NCBI GenBank assembly: GCA_027257055.1
Contig: JAPVLO010000001.1
Span: forward strand, 9,509,501 to 9,573,500
Source of the DNA: Cephalopachus bancanus
Lineage: Eukaryota; Chordata; Mammalia; Primates; Tarsiidae
Direction: 5' to 3'
DNA: 64,000 bases
The notes beneath the pieces are model-generated. The model made no database searches, had not been told where the DNA came from, and saw only the letters and a program-made list of their open reading frames with translations. Shown here piece after piece: positions 12,766 to 24,500 of the stretch. Made by a program: the position numbers and the translations under genes. Position 1 is the first letter of the stretch. Every line of letters starts with the position of its first letter.

Positions 12766-13561
12766 AGAAGTATATTGCTTAGATATCTGATTCAAATTAA
12801 ATACCCAGGAAGAGTAAGTCATTATTATTTTTAGTATTATTATTAATATTTACTTTTAAAACCCAGGATATTCTACTTGTTCAAATACATTGCAACCAAG
12901 ATGAATTTATGGCCAGATAGATAGTAGTTTCTCTTGTTTTCTCCCCACATTTCAGAATCACGAGACGTTTTGAAGAAACGCTATTATGCAAAGAGTTTCA
13001 TGAGGAAAACAACCTTCCAAATAGACCACTCTATTCATCAAATCTATCGCATTTTTCCAATGGAATGCAAAAAAGAATTTTTTTAAAAAAGGATGCATGT
13101 AAGTATAAATGTAGGTGTATAGACATGTGTGCATACATGCACACTTATTTATAAATGTATTTGCCCTTGGATAGTAAAATAATGAAATTTTTACTTTCTT
13201 ATTAACATCTTTCTGTATTTTGAATAATGTATACAATTTTGACAATGCTTTTAAAATCATAAAACATTTAAAATACAAGAAGTTAATACTGATATTGCAC
13301 TGTGTAATTGTTCTATATTTTTCTTTTTCCACTAAAAATTACTTAACTTGAAGATAAACTTCAAATGTTAGCATTATCTAACTATAGATAAAATATAATT
13401 TTTATAATTAACTCATGTCTGAATTGAGGTCTAATTTGATAAAGAAGAGTTAGATTGTTCATGATATAGAAAAGTCTGGTAATATTCAGGGCTATCTATG
13501 AATTAGCTCTACATGTATGGGGTAATGAATATGAACATATATAGCCTTGTGAGAATAAATA
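12766..13561. other. AT-rich non-coding DNA
   Basis: No repeat or gene recognised. An antisense 124-codon frame crosses it but is low-complexity (TG/TA-rich 'aagtataaatgtaggtgtat') and has no similarity I know. Confidence 0.5.
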
Positions 13562-13656
13562 TGTTAAAAAAAACTTGTTTCTCTAAAAATATGTAAAGAA
13601 TAATCTATATTATAATTAATTTTTCTTTGTTTATATTTTTTTATAATTGAGGGTTC

Positions 13657-13705
<49 letters not shown>

Positions 13706-13770
13706 ACACACACACCTCCTTTGGACCAACAATGGGACATTCTATTAGAGATGTTTATCAACAAGGTGTA
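13562..13770. repeat. Unidentified A/T-rich repeat, copy A, carrying a (CA)n tract
   Basis: Counterpart of 11351-11490, with the same block order. Here the middle is followed by a long CA microsatellite and then 'acattctattagagat' and 'gtttatcaacaagg'. Family unknown. Confidence 0.4.
13660..13715. repeat. (CA)n microsatellite
   Basis: About 28 CA units with a single GA interruption. It is long enough to be length-variable between individuals. On the minus strand it gives an artefactual Cys-Val repeat in an open frame. Confidence 0.95.
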
Positions 13771-15744
13771 ACTGCATGTCTCCGTCTCTGTTTAAGTGTT
13801 CTTCACAGTGCAGTGGTTATAAACTGTATGTATGACAAAGGAACAGAAAGTATCATAAATAAAAGAAAGGATACATTTTAAGAGCTCAGTAGGCTTCCCC
13901 TCTTTTTCCTGAGTCAAAAGTGATGAGGTTGCATCAATGTGGTGCCCTGAATAAGAAAGAACACAGTTTGAGATTGTCCCAGGCAATTAGCGGATGTGGC
14001 CCCATGAAATGCTAGTGGTCCTCTCAGAGCCTGGGAGGATAAATCCGATCTCCACAGTGAGGAACAATAAAGCAAAAGTCTCCCACATCTTCCTTCCCCT
14101 GAATGACCAATTTCAAAGTACACCTGGTCTCCTATCTCATTTGTTTTCCTACAAAAATGGAACATTCTATTAGAGATAGAAAAGCAGTACAATGTGAGCA
14201 GACATAAGCATAAGAAGAGTTCATGAGGAAGACCCAGGTGACTTATGTGGATAGCACTTACTGGCACACCTGGTTTCTCCACAAATACAGGACACAGTCT
14301 AGAAGGGAGAAGAGTGTCTCTAACTAAGCTTCCTTTCTCTTGTCCTTCCTGAAAGCAAACGTTATAGCAGCAGGATTGCCTGGCTGCTTCCAGACTTGGC
14401 AGACTTCACATTGGCTAATGGCGTTGCTTTTCCAATTGTCCTGCTAAATGTCGGGGTGATGGCAACACTGAGCTGGAATCTTAACCTGACGGGCTCCATT
14501 AAGGGAAAAAGAATTAAGAGAATTAGGCCTGTCTGGCTAATGAAGGATCATTCCTGTGGGGAAGGATGTCGTCTACCCTGCTGTCACTGGGAATTGTGAT
14601 ACATGCATTTGCTTGGATATGCTCATATCTATGCTGATCACCTCTACTCCATCCAGATCCCGTCTGTACCTTGATGTACCTCACACACATTCCTTCATAT
14701 CTTGGAAACAAGCATCATTTTGTTTTCTTTTCTGAAATGTTATACATTTTATACATTTGTTGCCAAACCTTAGAAAAGCCAGTAAATGGAGAGAAAAATT
14801 CATGTAACACTTTTGGGAAAGGAGTTTGTCATACTGTTTTCTTCTTTTTTTTTACATTGACACTAGCTCAAAAATGTTCATTTTAAGGGCTCGACAACTG
14901 AAGAGTCACTGGCATAAAGATATTGTGGGTGATCTCAGGAGACAAAGCCAGAAGGTGATCCCGTTGATAGCTGAGTAAAATAAATTTAAGTGATCTATCA
15001 TCTTTATAGTCTGAATTGGATTCTTTTTGGAAACATTTTTTTAAAAGACTAGAACATTATGCAAACTATGTGTCGGGGGGACATGTATACCATCAAATGC
15101 CAGAAAATGTTCTTTTAAAATCATTGAAAAATAATTAGCGGTATTGTGCATTTTATTTTCTGGGGAAGAAAACGAAGGTCTATGCATTTTATAACGATTA
15201 GGATTTGTGCTTACTTATTACTGTCCCGTGTATTTCCTCCACAAGCTCTGGAATGAGGGAAACTAATTGACTTGGCAAGAGAAACATACAAGTAGGAAAG
15301 CTGAAAACGACATAAAAATATGTGTTTACTTTTAAAGTCCGTTCATATTAGCTCATTTATTTTGGAGTTTCTCTTAAAAGTGGAGTGTATATGTAAATGG
15401 ATATTTAAAAGATCAATTTTCCAAGTAAACATTTATCTTTCAGTGAAGTTTCAGAAATGCCAGCTCCTTTTTCTTCAGCTTTTTTTGGCTATAGGTATTG
15501 GTGTGTTATTTTATGAAAGGATGAATTTGTATCTTTCTACAACTAAATTTTGGAGGAGACTCCCAGGGTACATTTTCGGCACAGTATTATGTTTAAAAAT
15601 CCTGACTGATTTACATCCACATCTAGCATTCAAGGCCTAAGTTTTTGTGTGTGTTTAATCATGATGTTGTTAATGACTTAAGTTGTCAGTGACATGCATT
15701 TTAAGCAGGTTTGAGCCAGGAGTCTGTGTGGTAAGCAGGGAAGT
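13771..15744. other. Non-coding DNA, possible conserved segments
   Basis: No known repeat recognised for almost 2 kb. 13910-14120 has an LTR-like base composition but no boundaries I can support. 14880-15260 is free of repeats and of moderate complexity. No exon is supported. Confidence 0.45.
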
Positions 15745-15868
15745 GAAAACTCAAAAGTTTTGAATTCTGTTCCTTGCTCAGTCAGTGACTTGGGATATAA
15801 TCCCAGGCAAGACACTGAACCACTATTAATTGCTAATTATTTCATCTGTAAAAGAAGGCTTAGGGAAA
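15745..15868 (+). mobile_element. MIR SINE remnant (sense)
   Basis: Core matches: 'ttctgttccttgctcagtca', 'gtgacttgggat', 'caggcaagacactgaac', 'ttcatctgtaaaaga'. Diverged and inactive. Confidence 0.7.
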
Positions 15869-17149
15869 CATCAGGCAATGTAGAACTCCAGAAAGAAAAT
15901 TATGAACCCAGTTCTCTTCTAAAAAGCATTTGGGTAATATTCTTTAAGGTGAATAAGAAAGCTACAGGTTTTTAATTTTCTGAATCCTTCTCTGGGTTGG
16001 AAAAGAACTTGGAATTCACTCAGTCATAACAGTCCCCCAATGCTTCATTTAAGGGATGATATATAATAATACCTTGGTAAATCAGATCTTTTGCTTTGAG
16101 TTGATAAAGAGTCTTAGTATTATTTAAAATATCCTAAGTAAAACTCACCTCTCAAATGAGAAAAGAGTGCACAACCATCCATATTACCACAAATTTGTAT
16201 TAGACACTTGCTATGAGTATACATAGTAATTTAAATATATATTTAATAATATATATGTCTTATTAAAGGTGAAGACCTCTGAGTGTGAATTAGATATGAA
16301 AATCAATCCTATTTGTCAAATTATCTTGGCTCTAGATTACTTATAAGCAGGGTGGCCAGATAAAATACAGGATACCCATTTAAATTTAAATTTCAGATAA
16401 GTAAGGGATTTTTTTGTTGTTGTTAATGATATCTTAAGCAAAGTTAGTGACATTTTCTTTTTTAAAATGAGTATTTGTCTTATATTCCAGTTTAACTGGG
16501 ATGCTTGTATTTTTATTTGCAAAACCTGGTCAGCCTCTCCATGAACATAGGCTATCCATTTCCTTCCTGCTCTAGTACCTAGCTTTTGTCACTGCACCTG
16601 TTCTCATGAGGAAATATTAGCCTCTTCTGGGATACTGTGGTACTGCTCAGTGGTTGCCTGTGTGTTTTGGGAACATTTACCAAAATATAATATTACTTCA
16701 TTTATTTGTCCTTTTTTCTCACACTGGAAAATGAGTTCTCTCAGGCAAAAACCACACTGCATTTGTGCCATTATTTTGAAAACAGCCAGAACTCTACCAG
16801 TACTTAAACAACATCTGTATGGGCAGGATGTATACTTACCAATAATGTCTTCTCTTTATCTCATCTGCTTTCTCTGATTTCCATTCTCTTTCTGCAAGAA
16901 AGTTGCAGACATTTACCACAAAGAGAAACTGACCAAGGAAAAATTTCTCACCTGTAGTTTTGTGACTAACTCCTGGGTTGACATTAGTTGTCAGGAGGAT
17001 TGTAAATACTCTATTAGCAATTAAAGTGACAATATTAGGGACTGAGAACAGCTTATGTGCTTTTGAATTTATTTTATTTATTTTCCATGTATACAGTGTA
17101 TATTTACTTAGTATATATGAAGAACTTTGGAATCACTGCTACTGCAGTC
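15869..17149. other. AT-rich non-coding DNA
   Basis: No repeat family or exon recognised. Short open frames only. Confidence 0.5.
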
Positions 17150-17650
17150 TGAGGAATAGTATTGAGCAGTCATAAAGAGCAGGAGTCTGAGCTGGGCTCC
17201 GTGGCTCAGCCTGTAATCCCGTGCCTTTGGGAGGTTGAGATGAGTGGTTTGCCTGAGCCTGCGGGTTCAAGACCCGCCTGGGCAGTGAGACCTCATCTCT
17301 ACAATAAATCAAAAAATCAGCCGGGCGTGGTAGCGCATGCCTGTAATTCTGGCTGCTTGGAAGGCTGAGGCAGAAGGATCGCCGGAGCCCAGCAGGCAAG
17401 GCTGCGGTGGCCGGAAGCGGCCACTGCACTCCAGTCTGGGCAACTGAGTGAGACTCCAACTCAAAAAAAAAAAAAAAAAAAAAAGAGCAGGAGTCTGAAG
17501 TCAGAAATAAGGATTTAAACTCCCTTGTTGCCTCTTAATTTCCAAGCCTAGTTTCACTTTATTAGTGCGTGTGGAGATTAAAGGAGATAACACAGGTTCA
17601 TTGCTGGGTCCAAAGTAAGTAACTCAACTCAGCAAAATGGTAGCTGCTAT
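17150..17650 (+). mobile_element. MIR SINE (sense), split by an Alu
   Basis: The MIR 5' part (17150-17190: 'tattgagcagtcataaagag' then the target site) resumes after the Alu at 17499 with 'agtcagaaataaggatttaa' and ends near 17640 with 'ggtccaaagtaagtaactca'-type 3' sequence. Removing the Alu and one target duplication gives one continuous MIR, so the MIR is older than the Alu. Confidence 0.7.
17191..17481 (+). mobile_element. Alu, derived lineage, full length
   Basis: It starts at 'gctgggctccgtggctcagc' and ends in an A-rich tail at about 17463-17484. The flanking direct repeat AAAGAGCAGGAGTCTGA lies at 17174-17190 and 17482-17498 and is identical on both sides. The derived linker (ctacaataaatcaaaaaatc) and the left-arm 'gcgggttcaagacccgc' are present. 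The right arm has GCGGTGGCC, GGAAGC, GGCCACTGC as a stem-loop. Confidence 0.95.
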
Positions 17651-17914
17651 TTAATTAGAACAGATTCAAGATTACCTGCTTGGAATGGTGTTAGTCACAC
17701 GTGTTCAAATATACTTTCTTGAGGAGAGGAGAAAGAGGTTGGGTTAAAGGAAAGAATTGATCCAAATTCCAAGTTCTTCTATGGCCGAGAGTCACACACA
17801 GAGCATTTTCTGTCCGTCTGTCCTATATCAAGTGAGAGGAAATGAAAAGAAAAGAGCAAAGAATGAACCAGGAAAATGAGTATCTCAGGAGTCTTGTCAA
17901 TGCAGAATAGTGAT
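17651..17914. other. Non-coding DNA
   Basis: No repeat or gene recognised between the two MIRs. Confidence 0.5.
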
Positions 17915-18045
17915 TGTTGTACAACCCTGAGAAAGTTGTTTAATTTTTTGGAGTCTCGATGCCTTCATCTGCAAAGAAAATATCAACATTATTTTGAAAA
18001 ATGGCTAAATTACTTAGCTACAGCTTCTAGTCTAGTGTCTGCCAC
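17915..18045 (+). mobile_element. MIR SINE remnant (sense)
   Basis: 'acaaccctgagaaagttgtt', 'tttggagtctcgatgcc', 'ttcatctgcaaaga' follow the MIR core in order. The 3' part ('tagtgtctgcca') is weaker. Confidence 0.65.
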
Positions 18046-19589
18046 ACACACGTGGATCTTTTAATAAAGGTAATGTTCTTTCTTCTCTGTTTTCTTCAAA
18101 GATGACTCCTATATTCTTATTTGGGTTTCAAGTATATCTAAACTGACCCTGCAGTTACCTAAACTCACACTGGATTGACTTGAACAGAATCTTCCCAGAA
18201 GTCACTCAAGGTGATCGAAACTCTTTGTACTTCTTGCCTTTATGTTTCTAGGTACACTCTGAGCCATGCTTTATCCATCTTTACACTAATATAGTAAAAA
18301 TGCAGGAATCGTATCAAAATTATTTTACATGTGCATCCATGGCAGACCTCCCTGATCCATCCGTGACCCCACTGGGCCCATCACAGATCCTCAAACCTTC
18401 TTCTCTGATGAGTGATCATCACTGAACCTCCAGTGGGCAAAGCCTCCTTCAGCTCAAATCTAGCACCCACTTGACTTACTGATTCGTTAGTTTTCCGAGT
18501 TGCTTCTATTTTATCATCCATCTTTTTCTTGCTTGCTTTGGCCTCATGTTCACCCCGACTACTGGTCTATCACATAAATGTACAAAATAGACAATTGTTT
18601 GTAATCACTCTGACCTCTGAATTACAGAGGAAAGTCCAGAAGGATAAAAAAATACTGAAAAAATGTCACAAATCAAAAACAAAAAAAATCAGAGAGAAAA
18701 AGAGAGAGAACCAGATCATCTACACAAAATGCTTACATTTCTTTCAAAACATACATTTTAAAGAAAAACAGATAACTAATTTTCTTATGCCTTCATATTT
18801 AATCTTTTGCAAAGAGTAATTTTTATTCTTCAATGAATATCTTCCTTCTGTTATGTTTTAGACTTCGGGATGTGTTCTCTTACCTGTTTACAAAGATGTG
18901 TCATTTTGTCCTCGTTATGAGAGCTTCTTAAGGTAATCTCCTTACACTTGATGTAAATTAATGCCTTTTGAAAAAATGGGAATAGACATAATTACCTCTT
19001 CTTCTGAAAAGAATGACCAATTTGTGCCTACACTTTGTGCATTAAATTTTATTGCAGATTTTTTTTTATAATAAACCTTTTCACATAGGAAGAAAAACAA
19101 CAAACTCCAACAAAAACAAGTTAGCAGTAAAATAATAAGTAATTGTATATTGAGAAAACAATGATAAAATCTCATTATTGAGTGTTTTGTATCACCCAAC
19201 CACTTCTTGATTTTTTTTTTTTTGAAAATAGAGGTACTTCTTCATTTTGTTAATCTATGCAAATGACAAATTTAAGAATGCTTGGAAATCTAGCTAAAGT
19301 TTCTACCACAAGTTTCTGTAACTTTTTTATATAAAAATCATGATTTTTCTGTGGAGAATTGAGATAATGCCTTTAATTAAGTTTTTCTTTGATTTTCTTT
19401 GGTTTTTAATATGAATAAAACAAAATTTAGTTAATATTGCTGATCCTCAGAGTTCAGCAAATCGTGTGGCAACTGTGATTGAAAAAGAAGGCAGAGAATT
19501 AGGAAAGGAATAAAAGGAAGAAGAAAGGAAAGAAGGTAAATTAGTCTTTTAACAATCTCCCAGCATCCCTTCACATAACTTATCTCACC
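18046..19589. other. AT-rich non-coding DNA
   Basis: No gene or named repeat seen. A purine-rich patch at about 18640-18710 explains a Lys-rich open frame. The remainder is single-copy or too decayed to classify. Confidence 0.5.
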
Positions 19590-19675
19590 ACAGAACATAT
19601 GCCAAGCACTGCCCTGAGTGTTGGAGATAAAAACAAATGTCTCATTCATTATCCTTAATGAATTCACACCGTATA
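19590..19675. mobile_element. Ancient L2-era repeat fragment
   Basis: 'atgccaagcactgccctgag', 'tgttggagataaaaacaaat', then 'cattatccttaatgaattca' follow the same order as the fragment at 1515-1645 and the element at 49.5 kb. Confidence 0.5.
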
Positions 19676-19925
19676 AGAAGTAATAGGTATAGTCATCAAG
19701 TATTTTAATGGATTAGAAGACTCTAATCCCCACTCCAAAAAATTCTAAAATGTGTTGGATATGTTCAGATGGACTACTCAAGTCGTAAGTCATTGTATAC
19801 CAAGATGGCAACCTCCAGAGGTATGTCAAGGAGATGTCAACCACCACAGAACAGACCTCTTTCAGAGGAAGGCTTAACTCTGTTGGTAAGACAACAGCTG
19901 TAGTAAATAGTTCGGAATTCCAAAA

Positions 19926-21404
19926 CACTGCTAAATCAAGGATAGCACAAATAAATGGAAGAACATCCCATGCTCATGGAGTGGAAGAATCAATATTGTC
20001 AAGATGCCCATTTGACCCAAGGCAATCTATAGATTCAGTGCAAACCCTATCCAATTACTGGAGTCATTTTTCACACAGGGAGAAGAGACAATATAGAAAT
20101 AAGCATTAAGGCACAAAAGAGCCTGAATAGCTAAAGCAATCCTTAGCACAAGGAACAAAGCTGAAGGCATCATACTTCCAGACTTCAAACTCTGCTACAA
20201 AGCTACAGTAATCAAGACAGCCCGAAACTGGTACAAAACTATACACAAAGACCAATGAAATAGGAAAGAATTCAGAAATAAAACCAAAAACTTTCAATTA
20301 ACTAATCTTCAACAAAACAAACATTGGGGGAAAGAAACATATTTAGCAAATGGGGCTGGGACAACCAGCTAATCACATGCAGAAGAAAGAAACTGGACCC
20401 CTACCTGCCACTATGTACGTAAATTAACTCAAAACAGATCAAGGACTTGGATATGAAACTCAAACTATTAGAATTTTAGAAGAGAACTTGGGAACGTCCT
20501 CTTGGACATTGAGGCAATGCGCTCAAGTCTCCAAAAGAAAATGCAACAAACCTGAAATTGACAAGTAGGATCTTATCAAGATAAAAAATGTTTGCACAGC
20601 AAAAGAAACCACCAAGAGAGTAAAGAGACAACCCAAAGAAAGGGAAAAAGTATTTGCAAACTATGAATCTACCAAAGGCCTAACATTCAGAATCTATAAG
20701 GAACTCAAAAACAAATTGACAGAAGAAAAGTAGTAGTAGTAGTAGTGGTAGTAGTAGTAGTAGTAATTCCGTTTAAAAATTGGCAAAGTTCATGAATAGG
20801 CACTACACAAAGGAAGACATGCAAGCAGCCAACAAATATATGAAAAAATTCTCAGCTTCACTAATCATCAGAAAAGTACAAACCAAAACTATAATGAGAA
20901 GCCACTTCACAGCAGTCAGGATGGCTATCCTTAAAAAGTCAAAAAACAGGTGTTGGCAAGGCTGCAGAGAAAAGGGAAATTTCTACATAGTTAGTGAGAA
21001 TATGAGCAAGTTCAACCTTTGTGGAAAGCCGTGTGGTATTTTCTCAAAGAACTAAAAATTAAACTACGGTACAACCCAGCAATCCTACTGCTGGGAATAT
21101 ACCCAGAGGAACACAAATTGCTCTGCCAAAAAGACACCTGCAAGTGTATGTTTATTGCAGCACTATTCACAACTGCAAAAACATAGAACAAACCCAACGA
21201 CCATCAAACATAAACTGGATAAAGAAAAGGTTGTACATATATAAGATGGAATATTATGCAGCCATAAAAAAGAACAAAGTCATGACCTTTGCTGCAACAA
21301 GGATGCAGCTGGAGACCATTGTTTTAAGTGAACTATCACAGAAACAAAACAAAACAAAACAAAAAACTGAAGATCACATGTTCTCACTCATAAGCAGGCC
21401 CTAA
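19926..21404 (+). pseudogene. L1 ORF2 C-terminal remnant
   Basis: Conceptual translation shows pieces of L1 ORF2p in order: a segment after the reverse transcriptase fingers (about 19926-20100), the '[16 protein letters not shown]'-like block (about 20165-20225), the KEDMQAANKYMKK block with the Cys-containing C-terminal part (20798-21000), and the MEYYAAIKK block (21246-21272). It ends at a stop codon (21402-21404) where L1 ORF2 normally ends. The three parts lie in different frames, with several stops, so no protein is made. Confidence 0.85.
20730..20765. repeat. (AGT)n microsatellite inside the L1
   Basis: About eleven AGT/GGT units interrupt the ORF2 remnant between the conserved blocks. 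This adds codons absent from L1 elsewhere, so it arose after insertion or in the source copy. Confidence 0.9.
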
Positions 21405-21640
21405 ACTGTTGGGCACATGAACATAAAGGTGGGAATTACAGACTCTGGACAGTGCTGAAGGAGAAAGGGAGGGGAAGAAAGGGCACACAGCTACCCATTA
21501 CCCATTGGGTACCATGTCCACCACCAAGGGAACAGCTGACTCACCAGAGAAACAGACCTCACCCTCATGCAAATTACTGATGTAGCAAACCCTCTCATGT
21601 ACTCCATAACCATAAAATAAATTTAAAAATAAAATAAGAA

Positions 21641-22107
21641 TGTATGCAATATGGAAACACTGTCAGTGGCATGAGACATTTCAATGTAATGGTTTTCTTT
21701 AACAAACACGTTGAACTGCTTTGAGAAAAAATAAGTGTGTTCTTCATCCCCATATCTCTTTAAAGTGTCTCTCTGAGACCGTGAACAGAAAATAGTGAAT
21801 ATTTTGGTATATTTTTTACACATGCATACAGATCCAAGGACTCAAACAACCTTGTCTCTCGTCTCTGACCCATAAAATCCTAAAACTCTACCCTCTTCAC
21901 AGTTTGACTGCACAGATAAGTCAGTGATTATTGTTCAACCTCCTATGAACTAACCACTTGAAAATGGCTTTTTTTTTTTGTACCTTTTAGGAAATTAGCG
22001 TTTAGGAATATGATTTTGAAAATAGAAAGGTCAAGGTCTTTCATAATTTACTTTTTATTTTTAAAAAACAAAGCAGTGTTATAGTCAAAGGCTACTTATC
22101 CTTCCTA
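21641..22107. other. Non-coding DNA
   Basis: No gene or repeat recognised. A short T-run at 21970 only. Confidence 0.5.
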
Positions 22108-22557
22108 TATTTTTTGGCTTGCTAAGTCTGGCTTACAATGTACCATAAACTCAATGACTTAAGAGAGCAGAAATATATTTTATTCCCTCACAGTTCAGTA
22201 GACTAGAAGTCTGAAATCGAGGTGTTGGCATGGCTGGGTGTTCTGGAAGGCTGCAAGGATACATCTGTTCCGTGCATTTCTCTTTGCTTCTGGTGGTTGC
22301 CAGCAATCCTTGGTGGTCTTGGGCTTGCAGCTGGATCACTCTAATCTCTGCCTTCCCATTACAAGGCATTCTTCCTGTGTCTCAGACTTGTCTTCTTATA
22401 ATGAAACCAGCCATATTGGCTTAAGCCCCACTTTGACTTTATTTTACCTTGATTATATGTGCAAGGACCCTATTTTCAAATAAGGTCACATTCTGAGGTA
22501 CTAGGTATTATTATTTCAACATACCTCTGTGGGAAGCACAGTTCAATCCATAGCAAC
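22108..22557 (-). mobile_element. MLT1-like solo LTR (MaLR), antisense
   Basis: The plus strand follows the reverse complement of the MLT1 LTR: 'tggcttgctaagtctggctt', 'ataaactcaatgacttaaga', 'ctcacagttcagtagac', a middle with 'gctgcaaggatac', then 'gcaaggaccctattttcaaa', 'taaggtcacattctgagg', 'cagttcaatccatagc'. MaLR LTRs are old, non-autonomous ERVL relatives. No internal sequence adjoins it. Two overlapping plus-strand open frames are LTR sequence. Confidence 0.8.
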
Positions 22558-22981
22558 GTGTGAAACTGATGTCACAATATTCTTCAGCTTGATATTATGA
22601 TCACATAGAATATCCAAATTACAAAATAGCTACAGAAGAAAAAATAAACTCTCCTGTAAACCTGACAAGGTTGGGTGTTTAACACAGAAAATACTGAATA
22701 AGGACGGATTGACCCCATTTAGGAGTATAATGGAGAATGAATATTTCAAATTTGAAAACTCAAAACATTAAAGTTTAAAATAAATCTAATGATTACAGAT
22801 GGAAACAAGCTAATAATTTTACAGATAAGCTATTAGCAAATGAAATACCATATTGTCTCTGAAATAGAAGAGTCTTAAGTAAATTTTCAACCATGTGCTA
22901 TACATACTTATTTCTCTATGCATTCTGATGTAGCTAGTATATTTAATGTACTAAAGAAATGCATCGAATGATCATTTCTGT
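22558..22981. other. AT-rich non-coding DNA between two LTRs
   Basis: It has no MaLR internal sequence that I can recognise. The two flanking LTRs are in the same orientation but are not obviously the ends of one provirus. Confidence 0.5.
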
Positions 22982-23411
22982 TTTCTAGGGCCACTGTAAC
23001 AATCTACCACAAACTGGGTGTGGCTTAAAGCGACATTATTGTATTTTCCTCAAATTCTGGAGTCTAGGAGTTTAAAGTCAAGATGTCAGTTGGGCCATGC
23101 GATCTCTGAGACTCTGGAAGAGTCCTTCTTCACCTCTTTATAGTGTCCGGTTGTGACCTTTAATGAAAAGGTGGGCATTCTTTGGCTTGCACTACATCAC
23201 TTCCATCTCTGCCTTTGCCACCACATGCCATTCCCCCACTGTGTCTGTGTCTCTTCCCTTTTTGTAAGGCTTTCAGTAGTGTTGGATGAGGGCCCACCTT
23301 AATCTGAACTTGATTATATCCACAAAGATCCTATTTCCAAAGAAAGTTACATTTTCAGGTCCTAGGGTGAGAACTACAACTACATTTTGGGGAGCACAAT
23401 TCTGCCCACCA
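22982..23411 (-). mobile_element. MLT1-like solo LTR (MaLR), antisense
   Basis: It follows the same order as the previous LTR: 'ttctagggccactgtaacaa', 'ctaccacaaactgggtg', 'tggcttaaagcg', a middle with 'cttcacctctttatag', then 'atatccacaaagatcctatt', 'ggtcctagggtgagaac', 'ttctgcccaccaga'. Divergence from the first copy is visible by eye throughout, so they are probably separate insertions or different subfamilies. Confidence 0.8.
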
Positions 23412-24399
23412 GAGTCTGCCCTCTAAGTGGCTGCTCTCCCATCTTGTCTCCTTTATAAGTGTAAAATAAAATTAATGGGGATTTGGATTGCTTCAGAGTT
23501 GATCACTTGACACTTTGAGTGATGTTTTTGACATCATTCAGATACTTTCGAAAATATATTTTAAGGACGTATTTTTGGAATAAGAAATTACTCCTAACCT
23601 GTTTCGAACTAAGAGTGTCTTTGGATTCTGCTGGCTTGGGGGACGTGATAGTTCTTGCCATTCCCTAGATCAACCTAGAAGGTTCTGTGAATTCCTTTTT
23701 TTAGAAAAAATAGAAATAAGCTATATTTTGTTCAATAAATTATTTTGATGATGGCTTTTTTCCTGAAACTGATTGGAAGTACGAAAACCTGTCCAAACTA
23801 CAGTTTTCACACGCACTGGTACCAAAATACCTTTCTATAGAAATAAATATCTGAATATATATTAGAAATTAAGTGATCCAAGTCTTTGATATTTTTCTTC
23901 AATACACTCTGTAATCTATTCTTCCTTTTGCTTCGGTTGTCTCTCTTAAAAAATGCTTTTAATAATGTCTGTGAAGCAGAAGAATTACCCACTCTGAAAA
24001 TGGCATTATGATGAATTATTTTATTTTTCAAAGCAGCATCAAGATAAATTTGAGTAATTTTAATATAGCAATTATTTTGAAAGAAAAATAGAAGGGTAGT
24101 TTTTGAGTGAACTCTAAAATTTTGAGCTAAATTTCTTAATCATTTTGGACATGAATAATATTTTAATTTAAACATTTTAAATTAAAACATCTCCATTTAA
24201 TTTTAATAAATATTATTCAATTCTGTTAAATTTCCATTCACATGCATATTCAATTATTCAATTAATACCACAAAAAAATTTTCCTCATGAATTGGAATTT
24301 TCTTATGAGTTTAAGTTGATCTTACTTAGATAAGGGACATACATCTGTTATTTTCTTTTGGTCCTCAATGACCTTATTAAGGGAGTGATCTCATTAGAT
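23412..24399. other. AT-rich non-coding DNA
   Basis: No gene or named repeat. Long A/T stretches near 24160-24290. Confidence 0.5.
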
Positions 24400-24500
24400 A
24401 TCACGAGCTCTGTCATTAGTCATGTGACCTTGGGCATCTTTCTCAGTTGCTCAGTGTGTCTCCTTCCATGTATTCCAAAATAAAAGTGAGTTGGATTTGA
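24400..24500 (+). mobile_element. MIR SINE remnant (sense)
   Basis: 'cacgagctctgtcattagtc', 'atgtgaccttgggcatctt', 'tctcagttgctcagtgtgtc' follow the MIR core. Confidence 0.75.

Larger units (their letters stand above)
19917..21640 (+). mobile_element. L1 LINE, 5'-truncated, sense
   Basis: The insert holds the 3' part of L1 ORF2, a short 3' UTR and an A-rich end near 21612-21640. L1 similarity begins abruptly near 19917 and I see no convincing flanking target duplication. The 3' UTR has a purine-rich part at about 21460-21485. It cannot move: the 5' UTR, ORF1, endonuclease and most of the reverse transcriptase are missing. An AGT microsatellite has grown inside it (20730-20765). Confidence 0.9.

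Noticed and set aside
13660..13715. Regular direct repeats suggestive of a CRISPR array, also at 59436-59486
   Set aside because: Dinucleotide microsatellites in a eukaryotic genome, no spacers.
13737..14177. 16-base exact match 'acattctattagagat' at 13737 and 14162
   Set aside because: The flanks do not align, and a 16-base match between two sites in 64 kb of AT-rich DNA is not surprising.
22558..22981. MaLR internal region between two LTRs
   Set aside because: No recognisable internal sequence; the gap is AT-rich single-copy DNA.
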